A stretch of DNA of 64,000 nucleotides, taken from Siphonodentalium dalli. Its lineage: Eukaryota; Mollusca; Scaphopoda; Gadilida; Siphonodentaliidae. Below, piece after piece: positions 14,301 to 29,300 of the stretch; within the stretch, counting starts at the first letter, position 1; every line of letters begins with the position of its first letter. The position numbers and the translations under genes are program-made. Below the pieces are notes generated by a model. It did not search any database, was not told the DNA's origin, and saw nothing but the letters and a program-made list of their open reading frames with translations. Where the stretch lies: the NCBI GenBank assembly GCA_032622095.1, contig CP136067.1:174318556-174382555 (forward strand). Direction: 5' to 3'.

Positions 14301-17300
14301 AACACAGTAAGTCTGATGTTAATTGAAGGGACGTAATTCGCGTGATGATAAACGAGATCTAACTTCCGGTCAGTTGCCGGGCCGCGGGCCGATAATGAAC
14401 AGATCTTTTCATTATCGGCCCGCGGCCCGGTGTTTTGGTAACAATACGCTATTTGGAACGCCCCAAAAAACATTATCAATGGCCTAGAGAAAGTGGTAAT
14501 AATAGACAATAAAACTTCAAATAAACATGGCCAATATCATCGATTTTCAAACTGAGTTTGTAGTACAATCCGCTTGGCATTTCCTAATTTGGTTTTTATA
14601 CATTTTCGATTGACCTTTCAATATCAAACTTTCTGCTACCCCAGATCAAAATATTTCAACACATTTGTCCAATAAACTTGGGGGTTTTGACAGACTGTGG
14701 TGACAATATACCTGATAGTTATCATTGCCTATGGTCTTTTGTTGAATACCCACACATACACCGTTGTATTTCGCTCCTATTCAATATTTGAAATATAACT
14801 AATATCCGTGGTACAGTGTCGTATTTTCATGAACAACAAAGTTTGTTCTAGTCCTAAAGATCTAGGCATAAAAAATAAGCAATATTGGACTGAGTGGTGA
14901 CATTTCTGAGAACAAATATTTGTCAAATAACTCCCAGCAGGGACCAGCCTATAACCCTTTACCCAACAAACCGGCCAAAACCGGCCATATAAAGCTTCAA
15001 CAGCCTAAAATATCTTCGGTCTGTCTCAATAGAACCATACAAATATGGATATCATTGGAACCGGCTCCTTGACCACATTGTGATAGTTACAGTTATGCCC
15101 TGTGCCAATGCATTCTCTTATATATGCGAGTCGACCATAGGTCGCCTCGCATATATAAGAGAATGCATTGGCCTAAAAAAAATCTTTTTTTTAACACTTT
15201 TTACCATTTTTTCTTACATTCTTTAACAATTTTATAATTTTTAATGTGTTAAGCCAATGCATTCTCTTATATATGCGAGGCGACCTATGGTCGACTCGCA
15301 TATATAAGAGAATGCATTGGCACAGGGCCGTTCTGTTGGGTAAAGGGTTAAGGCGACTTGAGAGACATCTTCTCCCTAAATTGTTCCACTTCTCCCTATA
15401 TTAGTACTAGGGAGAAGTGTCTTCTCTCCAGACCTGTTTACTTTAAAAATTGGAAATAGGGAGATTTGTCATCAGAAATAGGGAGATTTAGTGAAAAATA
15501 GGGAGATTTTTTTAATGTCAGTTTCATGGGAAAAACTTCATATTTTTAATTTAAATGTCATGTAGACTGTTTGTTGCATTTGGTTTGCATCTGCTAATTA
15601 ACGGCATTGACCTGTTGACACCAAGTGTCTCACTGAACCATTGGGAATAGATTACGATTTTCCGGTTACGGATCACTTTTTATTTTGAACAACGATTAAA
15701 ACTATATTTGTACACTCTAAAATGGTGCTCTTGGATAAATATATTCAGTAACATCAGGTAACATCGGTGAATTTAAAGAGAGCACGCATTGTTGATAATA
15801 TTTTAGGTCCGCTCGATTCACGTTCTGTTATTGCGTATACAAAACAAGGAATACCAACAAGACGGAAATGGAACTTTCATCGACACAAAAACAAACAACA
15901 AGTTTAATCGGCAATATAATAATTTGAGTTGGCCGTTTTAATAGCAGTCGGTCGGGACGAGCAGAAAGCTACTCTTTAAATAAAAGAGAGTCTATAATAA
16001 TTGTGTTAACATTTTGTCGCTGTTTGACTCGCAGGCGATATTTTTCTAATTGATTTGTAACGCTTTCGAGTGCATGGCTTATTGCTTGCTACATCCGTCG
16101 GCTAATTTTGGTTTTATCTTTTGAGTCGGGAGATTTCGTTTCCCGATTGGGAGCACAGGAGAAATGACACAAAATCTAGAGACTCCTGCCGAAATCGGGA
16201 AAGTAAACAGGTCTGCTTCTCTCTCATATACCAGTTTGCATATATCCAAACAGCATATTTATAAAGCGTATTTCCTGACTATAACAGTGTATTTAATCAT
16301 TATAATAGTTCTATAAATAGACTCTTGTATAGTATACTACTTATTGGACCATAGAAGGGTGATGTTGGGGTGTAAATTGAACTTCAGGCATCATGACTTC
16401 TCCATGATGACAATTGACTTCTCCCTAATATAATTAAATAGGGAGAAAAGACTTCCAGGCTGGCGCCTGACTCATAGTGTCTATCTCGGTTTGTGTGTAT
16501 GGTGTACCATATTCTTGAATAATTTCCCTCAATTTGATTTAACCATTTGAGTGCCAGGGGCCGATCTCATCGGCCCTAAACCTACAATATAAGTCTGTTA
16601 ATAGAATATAAAAATAAATTATTAAAATTGTAAAAAATTGTAAAAAAAAAATAAAAAATTGTTAGGCGAATGCATTCTCTTATATATGCGAGGCGACCTA
16701 TGGTCGACTCGCATATATAAGAGAATGCATTGGCACAGGGTATATGGGTTGATACAAAAATCGACCTGGCACTCAAAGGGTTAAACTATATTCAAATTCA
16801 AAACTTAAACCTTTTCAGCTTGAAAATCTGTACAAGGGAATGGTTAGTTTTGACTCAGTTATCATCACTAGCATTACGTAAGTATCTTCATGCCTGCATG
16901 GTTACATTTTTGGGAAATCAGTTATTATATATAGTGTTATCATTTAGATTGCTTCCACCATAACATTAACTGTAATGGTCCCATGACACTGATAATACCC
17001 AACTCGCCAACAACCATCAAATTTGTCAATGTCAAGCTTCAGTTTCAACCTTATGAAAATAGTCAAAAAGGGCACATTGGTATTTCAAAGAGAAATATTT
17101 TTTATGCAGCAGAATGTACTTGAAAACTTCTTTCAATTACCATATATTAGTTGAAGTTTACCAGCAACTACAGTAATGCCCTAAACAATCGACTTTTTAA
17201 CCACAGCAGAATTATGGGTAATTTTTCATGATTTAGTTGGATATATGGCTTAATTGTTGCCATTCATCGGAAAGCTCTCACTGATAAGTAGTTTGAGCCA

Positions 17301-20300
17301 AGCCTGGATATAGTATGTCTGACATTTGCAGAATGAGTTCCCCAGAGGGTGTATTTAGTGACACTATCCCACACTGGGCTAGCATCACCAAATTCACCCT
17401 CTGGGGACCTCATTCTGTTTAGGATTCATCTTCTGGGAAGTGTTTAGTCTCAAATTAACATTGTTTTTAGTTAATTTTTCCTTTCTGATTGGTTTCTATA
17501 GCCCCTAATTTGCAGAATATTGATTGCATAACCGTAGTGACTAATGGGTCAACATCACCAACTTCAACTGGGGAACTTCAATCTGATCCTAAGGGTCTCC
17601 TATAGCAGTTGAGGCCTATATGCATAACCAGAATGAGGTCCCCAGAGGGTGAAATTGATGATTCTAGCCCACCGTGCGTGATCGCGTCACTAAATTCACC
17701 CTCTGAGGACCTCATTCTGCATATATCAGACACACTATATCCAGGCTTGATTGGAGCAGTCTTTTCTGTTACACTCCCATTGATTTATTTTTGTGAAATA
17801 CAACAAAATGCAAAAGGTTTCATATGCTCAATAAAATATCTGTCAGGTTCTTGGACAATATATTTGACAGTGATTTCAAGTCTAAGGGGAAATATCACTT
17901 TATGACACATACTCTACTTAAATCACAGTCTCTTTAAAAAGCCGACGAAAATTTTACAATATTTACGTCTCTGGATATATCATTCTTAATCAGTTACTGC
18001 ATTGATGGGATTCACTCCATTTCATTGGATAGTGGCGAAGCACACGCATGATTTCATTGGTTTGCGGCATTACAGATCAATTCACAGATCAGAGGTCAAT
18101 GACGTGTTGACAAGTTTCCCACGCATTGTCAAACTCAATTATTTTTGGAAAACTGAATAACGGCAATATATCCATAACTCATTTTACTCATCGCTATATA
18201 GGAGACAACATCTTTGAGTTTTTATCAATGAACGATATTCATGACTGATTATTCTTTCGCATCTTATTTTATTTATAACAATTTCTAAATGCTACGATTC
18301 TCACAAACATTTACTATGCCAGGAATGTACTCCATATTTGGAAATGGTTTATTACGTCACGCTGGGAATGCCGCGTCATTGTAGAAATGAAATATAATGG
18401 ACACTTCTAGAGACGTACATCCGTTAGGATTATCGACTGCTTTTCAAAGAGACTGCCTAAATCACTACAGTAACCGAGAGATTTCCAATGAATGGCAACA
18501 AGCCATATTTCCTACTAAATCCTGAAAAATTACCCATAATTCTGCTGTGGTTAAGGAGTCGATTATTTAGAGCATTACTGTAGCTTGTTCAACCGATTGA
18601 AGCAATATCGACCTGAATTGCAGTGTACTGCAAGCTATAACTTCTGTGTGCAATAATTAATGGTGTTAACAGGTTAGCATTCTGAAACTTATTTATTGTC
18701 CCATGAGGTACAATTCATTATTTCTGTTCTGATAACATCATATCACAAAAAGCGTAACAGACTATAATTGTGACCCGCCATATCAAAACCAGTCGTAAGT
18801 CGGGATTTTTTTTACCCTGTGCCAATGCATTCTCTTATATATGCGAGTCGACCATAGGTCGCCTCGCATATATAAGAGAATGCATTGGCCTAACAATTTT
18901 TTTACAATTTTAATAATTTGTTCTTGTATTCTTTAACAATTTTATAATTTCACCCATACAGACCCCCAGACAAACATGAGCAGACAACACTATTCTATAT
19001 GCTTCTATATATGTGTGGGGCTCCTTGCAGGGTAATGACAATAGGGAGGTTTAGATTGCAAAACTTCTAACTTTACCAAATCCAGTAATTATTAATCAGG
19101 CAGCTATGTTCTGTTTTCAAACTAAGTCCGTGCAACATAACACAAGTGATTTAGTTGTCAATAAGACATGAAATGTACCATACTAAAGTCAGCAATAAAT
19201 AAGACGCTACTCGTGCGTAACAATTCACACTCTGTCTTATGCAGAGTTTATAAACAGACTATAGTTGTTCTACGATTGGCCACGATCCCACGCCACACCA
19301 TGGGAAATAATATAGCCTCATATTGATTGACGGGTGAAGTTAGAAGATTTCAATCTCAGGGCTCAATTTGTTTGGTTCCTCATCGCAAAATGCTACACGT
19401 AATTCCCAGCTGTGATCCAATATCTTACAATGATTAGCAAAAGTAATTGCCCAGCAAAACAAAACAGTACATGTGTACAGTAAGCACAAATAACTTTTTT
19501 TGACACATGAGATACAGTAATGCTCTAATTAATCGACCTCTTAACCACAGCAGAATTATGGGTAACTTTTCAGGATTTAGTCGGAAATATGGCTTGTTTC
19601 CATTCATCAGAAAGCTCTCGGCGAGAGCTTTCCAATGAATGGCAACAAGCCATATTTCCGACTAAATCCTGAAAAGTTACCCATAATTCTGCTGTGGTTA
19701 AGAGGTCGATTAATTAGAGCATTACTGTAGTCATGAGTGCAACTCTACCCCCATGCTTGTAATTTTTAGTCGATCGACACGTAGACAAAGTTCAAATATA
19801 CATTGATCCCTGGAGATGAAACATGTATTCACAGGAAGAAACATGCTTCCAGTTATGGAAATATACTTCTTGTGAAAAATGCATGTTGCGCTGTCAACGC
19901 TTTTTATTTTTAATTTGTGCTGTTTATACATCATGGAATCATGGTTGCTCATTGCATTGAGGATGCCCCACAGTGCCCAGAAAGAAATTGATGATCAAAT
20001 TTGTTTTTAACAAATCAAGCCCTGAATCCAAACCTCCCTGGTGAACCAGTTCACTCACTTGAATAACTCTCGCTGTATATCCATTTCTAATATTAACAGG
20101 GATATTGACGGAGAGTCTATAAAGATAACACATGAGGTGATTCTGAAAGAAGACGTTGATAAACAATCTGAGAAAAGGATGGCTCAAACTCTCGACACTT
20201 TGGATAAGACGGGCTTCCTGACAGTGGGTGGTGCTAAGATACTGCTGAGTGGCTCTTCAAAAATGCAGACCAATGGAGGTATGCGGCCTCTAAATATGGT

Positions 20301-23300
20301 GCTGGACATTCGCAGAATGAGGCCCCCAGAATTTAGCAGGCCTTAAGTTTCGACGAGATTCACCAAATCGATTCTCGTAATGATTCTCGCGAAACTTTTC
20401 AATTTTCAGTGCTTTATGACTAACTTTATTCCGCATTTGATTCTCGCAAGATTAAATGTATTTTTAGCCCCGATTTAGTGACCTTACCCGAACAGCAGAC
20501 TAGCATCACCTCTGGTCATGGGTTCCTCGTTCTGCTTGGGCTCATCTGCTATGGGAGTTCTAGACTCAGATTGTTGTTCCCAGATTGTGAAGATGATGAT
20601 GTGTACCCATTGGGCACCTGATTTATCCATTGTGTAATCTGTCAATTTGGGGATATAGAGAAACTAACTAAAAAAGAAACTTTCTAATGGAGTTTCTAAA
20701 GAAACTATAAAACTTGTTAATTTGATAATAAAGACACTTTCCAGAGGAGATGAACGAGACCCCATAGGGTGAATTTAGTAATGCTAGCCCGCTGTGCAGG
20801 TATTGTCACTAAATTCACCCTTGGGTACCTGATTCTGCAAATGTCCAGCACATATTTTGTGACCTGGAGGTATGTTTTAGTCTCAGTGAGAGCTTTCCGA
20901 TGAATGGCAACAAGCCATATTTCCGACTAAATCCTGAAAAGTTACCCATAATTCTGCTGTGGTTAAGAAGTCGATTACTTAGAGCATTACTGTAGTCCTG
21001 AAGAAACATTATATTTTAATGACAAAAGGGATTCAAGGTATTTGAAGTGAGTTCATGCAAAATAACATCAAAGTCTGTAAAATCATCAACCAGTACATGA
21101 ATAAATTGACATTGACATATTAAATTTGTTCTTATTTTCATTATTAATAACTCTCCAATAATGATATTTCACATATTAACACCTGATTGTTAAGTAGACA
21201 TTGGTGCTACAGTTGAATTACTGTAAAGATCCACATGTAGTCTAACAAGATACCAAGGTTTAATTAAAACTTGACGGTAAACATTGGAAAAGGTTAAAGC
21301 ATTGAAAAATATTTTTAAAATTATATTCAATGGTTTGAATGTTCAAAATTCTTTTATTGGAGAATTATAAATAATGAATATAAGAACAAAGTTGATCTAT
21401 TGAGATCTACATAGCATGTTCTTCTTTGTGGGTGATGTTTTTACAGACTTTTATATTTTTTACACATTTACCCATTGTGAGTGCCCTGGGTCCCTTTAAA
21501 CACATGTAGGCTTCTAAAACTGATTGATTGAGCGATCACCTGTTTTTCATGAAAGTTACACCTTCCCTGTCATCAATTGAGTTGGTTTTGATACTTTTCA
21601 CTTCCAAGTTGCAAATCCATGAACAATTATCTTACCGTGCATAATGTTGGTTATCTTCAACTTTTTCAGATGTTCGACCGGCAACTTGCCTCATGTGTGG
21701 AGCTGGGCAGCAGTGTGTTCTTTCCAGTGAAGATTCAAAATACCAGTGCACGTAAGATACTATATATGCAGATGTCTATTTAAATATTTCCAGATAATTG
21801 TGACATACACATTTACCTGCCCTCCTCCTTCATAGAATTTCAAGAATTACCATCGGCTAAAACACCATTGTTGTATTGTGCCAAGAGACAAATATACACA
21901 ATCTAGCAGCTTAATGTTTAATATTTTGACATTTATGCTAATACATGTGACTGAAAAAGTTCCTTTTTCTGGAAGTTGTGCCCTCCTGCCCTTCCGACGC
22001 CCCTGTACCCTATTTGTGCAGCATATCATCATTAAAGCCACGTGGCAGTTTGCACTCTAAAATACACATAATATTATTTGCTTTCAAATTTTTCTCAGTT
22101 TTGATATAGGTCGATAAATATCTGTATGGTACTACCTTTCTACGAGCATTATGTAACCCAAAAAGACACATTGAAGTAATGAAAAATACAACTGTGGTCC
22201 TAAACACAAAACACCCAAAAGAGCTTTTCGTGGTAATCTATTCCTGATATGGTAGCAATAAAGAGTGTCTTCTGACTTCTGGCGAAAAGTTTAAAACGGC
22301 TGAAAAATGACTTTGATAAATGTTTTTCTGAGCATATGAAGCCGGTATATCAATAGTTCCGTTTATTTATCGACCTATCGTATCCATGTCCGTTTAATGT
22401 GACAAAAGTCTTTGTCATTGTTTTGAATCCCTATGGGAGACTCGGATTTATAAGAGAATGCACTGGCACAGGATCTTTAATGCTGCACCAGCACAGCTCC
22501 CGTCATGAAAGGATTAACCCTCGTTTTCTGAATGGATTCTCCTATTTATTCTAAAAGTATAAATTGGAATGGCTTATTCTCTTATGTAGGTATATCTAAT
22601 AATATCAACAGATGACAGAAAGAGAAACAAAAATGGCAATTATTCAGGGAGTAACCAGTTATTAACCCTTTCATGATGGAAACTTCATGAATTTTTGTGA
22701 AAACCGTGTGCCAATGCAGTCTCTTGTATATGCAAGTCGACCATAGGTCGCCTTGCATATATAAGGGAATGCACTGGCCTAACAAATTTTATATTATGTT
22801 TTGTAAAAAAAAAACTCAAAACAATTATAAAAAATTGTTAAAGAATGTAAGAAATAATGATAAAAAATGCTAAAGAATGTAAGAAAAAATTATCAAAAAT
22901 TATCAAATTGCTAAAGAATGTAATATTAAATGATAAAATTGTTAAAGAATATAAGAAAAAATTATCAAAATTGTTATAAAATGTAAGAAAAAGTTATAAA
23001 AAATGATAAAAATTGTTAAAGAATGTAAGAAAAAATTATAAAAAATGATAAAAATTGTTAAAGAATGTAAGAAAAATTGATAAAAAATTGTTAGATACAT
23101 GTAGGCCAATGCATTCTCTTATATATGTGAGGTGATCTCTGGTACAGGGTCTTTAACGTTGCACCAGCGCAGCTCCCGTCATGAAATGGTTAAAGGTACT
23201 CAATCCGATCAGACCGTCCCCATACCATCAAGATACAACAACAACAACATTTCTTCAAAATATTAGTTATAAGAATCGATTTATTGCAACAAAATAATGC

Positions 23301-26300
23301 TAACCACTGTCAACTATGGTATCAAAATTTCCCAAAACTTGTTATTTATCAACATTTTGTTCAACAAAATATGGCCGCATTATCACTAAAGTATCATGAA
23401 ATTTGACCGTATTACCACTTGATTTTAGAGTTATTCATCCGTACTTTTGTCCGAGACCATCCATTTGACCACGTGTTTCTGGGCCACATATTATTACACA
23501 TCTCGAGAAATAACAAACTTCAAATTGATATCTGATCACTCTGAGCTTTGATGGGTGGGTTCCTCGACTCAAATAAAATATTTTTTACCCCCGAAGCCAA
23601 AGAAATAGTAATTTAGGAGCGTTTGATTGGATTGAGTACCTTTAAAGGGCTGATTTGTCCATTCTCATTGACAGTGTGGCGTTAACCATTGGTCAAGCAA
23701 TTTGGTTTGAAATCTTCAATAGAATTATTGTAGCCAGTTTCAGTTAATGAGATTCTTTTTTCAGACTTAAAATTACAGATTTACAGACCCTTATAAAAAG
23801 CATATTTCTACCACTCGGCTTGTCCGTGCATATCAACCTAGAAACCATAGCTTTATTAAATTACATTTGTTAAAATAATTTGACAATTTGTGTACCCCCC
23901 CCCCCCCCCACCCCTTTAACGAAATATGGGAGAGTATATAGGAATCAGCTCGTCCATCTGTCCGAGCTTGTATTCCTACATTTTTCAGTCACACATATAT
24001 AGTAACATGGGATGCTGTCGACCTGTGGTTATGAGGTCCGTCCGACTTTTTTAGTGTATAATTAAATTATTATACCCCCATATAAAATGGGGGTATACTG
24101 GATTGACTGTGTCTGTCCTGCTGTCCGTCGCACCGTCACACTTTCTCCCTCCATGTGTCGGGCGGTCCGTCCGTCCGTCCAACCCCATAACTCGAACAAC
24201 TATGAACCGATTTCATACATTTTTTGTATGCAATCTCCTTAGGACCGCCTCTCCGCATGATGCTAATTGCGGTGCGGTCCGACTTTCTTTTTTTAAGTTA
24301 CGCCTTACTTTTCGACTTATTTTGACTTAGAAAATTCTGTCCGACTTAATAACTTTAACAAATATGAACCGATTTCAATAATTTTTGGTATACATGCTTC
24401 TCACAACACCCTCTCTACATGATGCAGCTCAGGGTTGGCTTGGACTGTTTTTCCTAACATTACACTTCATTTTCGACTTATTTTGATTGGGATTTTTTTT
24501 TTGTGGATGCTATCAAGTTAGGATATTTTCCGGAAGTTTCTTCGAATATGGGTTTGGAACAATGATTTTTACCACAGTTTTGGGTCCGTCCGTCTTTTTT
24601 TCTGTACAAGCTTCTTGCGACACCATATCGATATTATTAATCCAAATTTTTCTTTAAAGTTTAAAATCTTTTTTGTTGGGTTTACGGATAATGCGGGTTG
24701 AATTTGCCACGGTGGGGGTATGCTAACACGCGAGTGCACACCTCTTGTTCAACTTAGAAATATTTTGCAACCTATTTACTGCTATGCAAACCTGTGCAAT
24801 GACCATTATGAGCTTGATCCGACTTTTGTTAGTGGAGTTATCCCCCTTTTTCGACTTGGGGACAGTCTCACCTCTAGTTTTATATGATTTGATTAGAGAA
24901 TCTATACTGCAGATACAGGTTTCCTATAATCTGTTAATGTTTCCCTTTCAGAGCGAGATCTAGTTATAATAACCTTAACCTTGTGCTCGGCCTCGGGCTG
25001 GGTATCCCACTCAGTTTGTTAGCAATCGGTCTCTCCTGCTGCATCTTCTTAATATGTAAGAAGAGAAGGAAAAGGAAGAGGACGCTACTAGTACGGGATA
25101 ATCTTATGATAGATCCGTAAGTATATAGTAGGATATCTATCTGGTATCTGGTCCCCCCCCCCCCATACCTCCACCCACTACAGGCTACAGGATAAGCTCA
25201 TAATAGAGCTGTAAAAGGAAGAGGACGCTACTAGTACGGGATAATCTTATGATAGATCCATAAGTATATAGTAGGATATCTATCTGGTATCTGGTCCCCC
25301 ATACCCCCACCCAAACTCCATGCAGGGTTTACCTCCTTTGATGACTCGATCTGTAAGACTGCTGCTACCGGCAACATTTTACCCACATTTGGTGGACTTT
25401 CGCGATATTCAGATATATATTAAGCGAACAGAGCAACATGCTGCCCTTGTTAAGCACGCAAAATATCGAACAAAATTTGTGTAAATTTTTAACCTTAAGT
25501 TTGAAAATAACCACTAAAACCGAAGAACTATATTTCGAAAAGGTGTGTTTCGGTTCTCCGATTATATTATCAACTCAAAAGTCTAAACACACGTTTACGA
25601 CATTGTCACAACTCGCACGGCAAGTCAAACACTATGTCATTATGTTTTAGTGCGGGAATTGTTCTCAAAGCACTTAGAAAATTTGACTTTGGAGCGATTG
25701 GGTTTTGCCATTTTTGCTGGAAAACCCCATGCTAAATATAGAAACACAGACCAGTACCCAGCCGGTGACAGAGTCAGAAAGGAAGTGTGACTGGTGCGCT
25801 CTGGTAGAGATTGACTCCCACCCACTATTGGATAATCTCATAATAGAGCTGTAATAGTCCATTGTTTATAGGTTAACAATCATTGATCTGGTGTCCCCCA
25901 CCCACACTACATGATAATACATTCAATCATAAGTTCATCATAGTAGGATATCTTTGATCCATTCAGTCTACTACTTAAATATTAGCCCTAATGTGATAAC
26001 TTAATTATGTTCGCAAGGTTGACATCGATCTATATTCATTTACAATTAACATTTAAAAATATACTTACTAAATCTCCAGTTGGTGTAAACATAATGTATT
26101 AAAATATAAGCAAGGCTCTGTCAGTGAAGCCAATTTGTTTTTTGCAAAAAATTATGTTATTTGTCATTATTTTGAGACAATTCTCACTCAAGCTAGCCAC
26201 CAGCTGTTCGTTTTATCGGGCTAGTTTCACATGATAATATTTTACAGATTTATGCTAGATGTGAAGAATATGCATATCTACAGACAATGTTGTAGTGCTA

Positions 26301-29300
26301 GAAAATAGATGAATATTTTGAAAAAAGTGTTTCTGATGGCCATTTTTCTCAGAAGTTTTATGATTTGCCAGAATCACCCCTAGTCAAGTGGTCCTGCTAA
26401 TGTGCTCTGATGTGGTTGGGTCCTGCTGAATTGCTATTATGCTTTTAGGGCAAACTGATGCTGTTAACAACAAGGACCATTATATTTATTTTTATTTTTC
26501 GTAGTGTTCTGATAATCTGAACATATATAGGAAAAGCCATTATGCGTATCAAACATTCCAAAACATCTTTTGCAAATATTTTGAATACTGGTTGTATTAG
26601 TTGTTGAAAATCAACTATAATCAAGATGGTTATTAACATTGTTTTATAAACACCAGCGCAGCCATTGTTATATTTTTCAAAAATATATATGTCTTGACTG
26701 TTTCATACACACACTGGTTTTTTCCACTTGCTCAGATTAGCCAAACACCTTGAAAACGACAACTTTAGAAAACATAACGGTACTTTTTCATAATGGCATC
26801 AGTTTGCCCTACCCGCATCATAGCTATTAATTCAGCAGGACCACCAGCATCATGGCATATTAGCCGGACCACTTGACCAGGGGTGAGAATGCCAAATTGT
26901 AATTTATCCACCGCTCACTACCTCTATTGCCTACATAAAGCCTGCCTAATAAACATAACGTTTATTACGTCAATGCAGTTTTATAAGTCAACGTAGCCTT
27001 ATTAGGTTAGTACTACTTTCATGACGTAATTGCATATGCAAATTGTGCAGGTAACCGATCGAAATTACATCATTGTGATTTTGGGACGTTTATATCGTCC
27101 ATAATTTATCGCAATTGATACAAAATTCGTAAACGGATATGTTTTCGCTCTAAAACATATATAAACCATTAGAACAAAGCCAGCTTAGAAGAACTGTTAA
27201 AAAAACAACAAATATCTCTTTCGCTCTAAGCTGCACTCCGGTTTTCCCCATGTCATGAATGCTAATTAATTTGCTTGACCTAATAAATGTATGGGCGTCA
27301 TCGATGAAACGAATGTAAAACTGAGGAAAATGACAGATTTACTTCACAAAAGGTAAATTTTGTGCGATGGATAAATAAAATATGTAGCTATAAATGTCGC
27401 TTAAACTGTTTATGTCCGCTCAGGGGATTTGGCATATATTGGACTCGCCAGAGCCTCACCCAATAGATGCTCAAATCCCCCTCACGGACATAAAACAGTT
27501 TAAGCCACAACACTAGCTACATATTTTGTATGTATACACTAATGCCCTAATTCATCGACTCCTTAACCACAGCAGAATTATGGGTAATTTTTCAGGATTT
27601 AGTCGGATATATGGCTTGTTGCCATTCATCGGAAAGCTCTCAGTTAGAGGATTTAGTCGGAAATATGGCTTGTTGCCATTCATCCTGAAAAATGACCCAT
27701 AATTTTGCTCTGGTTAAGGAGTCGATTATTTAGGGCATTACTGTAATCCCCAGTTGTTTCAATGGCAACCCAATAACTTGCCCTTTACAACAACCTTCAG
27801 TAGTAAATTTTGTTTCCCAGCAATAGATTGTTACTTCAGAGAAAATCCACGTCATCCTGTCTTGCTTATAATTTCCACTGTTATTGTATCACAGATACAG
27901 GATACGAGGAGCATTTGGAACTGTGAGCTCCATCTACACAAAGGCCAGCGATGAGACTCCAGGTAACCTGTTCAACCAGCGCTACAACAGACAGTGGAAC
28001 GAAGCAAAGAATATCATTGATGATGTTGAACAAGCAGACGCTAGTGACACACCACCTTCAAAGGTCTCAAACCCACTCTATATGGGATCAGCTTTCACTC
28101 TGCCTCGGCCAGGTATGTAGCATACATAATATCACTACATTGAGAACAAACCTGCAAATAGTGTCTGTCATTTACAGAATGAGGTCCCTAGAGGGTGAAT
28201 TTAGCATCACCAAATTCACCCTCTGGAGACCTCATTCTGCTTAGGTCTCATCTTTTCGGAAGTATCTATAGTCTCGAATTAACAATGTCTTTAGTTACTT
28301 TTTCCCCTTCTGGGAAGTTTCTATATCCCTAATTTGCAGAAGATAAAATGCATAATCGAGGTGACGAATGGGTGAACTTCAACTGGGAAACTTAAATCTG
28401 ATCCTAGTGTCCCATAGCAGTTGAGGCTTAAGCTGATTTACCAATTAAATTCACCCTCTGGGTACTTCAATCTGCAGATAACAGACACACTGTTTGCAGG
28501 CGTGATTGAGAAGTTCTGAGTCTCATAACACATCAAATTGAAAAGGTGAGATACCAGATCAGACGAGCTGACACAGGCATCTTGTCTGATCCAGGAATAC
28601 AGTAATGCCCTAAATAATCGACTCCTAAATCACAGCAGTGAGAGCTTTCCGATGAATGGCAACAAGCCATATTTCCAACTAAATCCTGAAAAGTTACCCA
28701 TAATTCTGCTGTGGTTAAGGAGTCGATTATTTAAGGCATTACTGTACTTGGAAAAGTAATGGAAAATTGTACCTTTTTACTTCACCCCTTTTCGCTACAT
28801 TTCAATAAATTATTTATGGTCAAAATACAATGAATACGTTTTCCCGGTATTAAACGGGTCCAAAATAAATTGGGGAGGTTGGGCAGGTTTTATTTTTATT
28901 CTTATTTTTCATTTTATTTTGCAAAATACCTTGCTAACTGCCATGGAATAACGAACCCTGTGAACACAGAAATTCAATAATGTATCAATCCATTTAAATG
29001 ACATAGAACATGAGGATATGAATTGTAAAGGAAATGTAAAATTTTATATCCAGAGAAAAAAATCTTTGCCATCCACACGCACGATGTTGCACTGAGTCAC
29101 GAGTCCTTTCTTTCCCGATTATTATTATATATTTTCAGTAACTTCGTATCGTCCTATAGGATTTCTGTTCTATAATCGATAGTCAAGCCGTTAAGCGTTT
29201 GATAATCATCGTCCATGCAATGTAAACCATTAAGCCATATAGATATTATCCCCTTCTGCAATTGAGCATATTCAATGTCGTCTTGTGCGCGGAATTTACT

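Larger units (their letters stand above)
13470..14830. mobile_element. Long repeat element with ATTTGATTCTCAGG end (copy 1)
   Basis: It starts gatatttgattctcaggc and shares long stretches with 30176-30680 and 33868-34060 (for example tacaccgttgtattt). It contains two GC-rich hairpins (13880-14012 and 14362-14440). No right-hand inverse end is seen in this copy. Confidence 0.65.
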
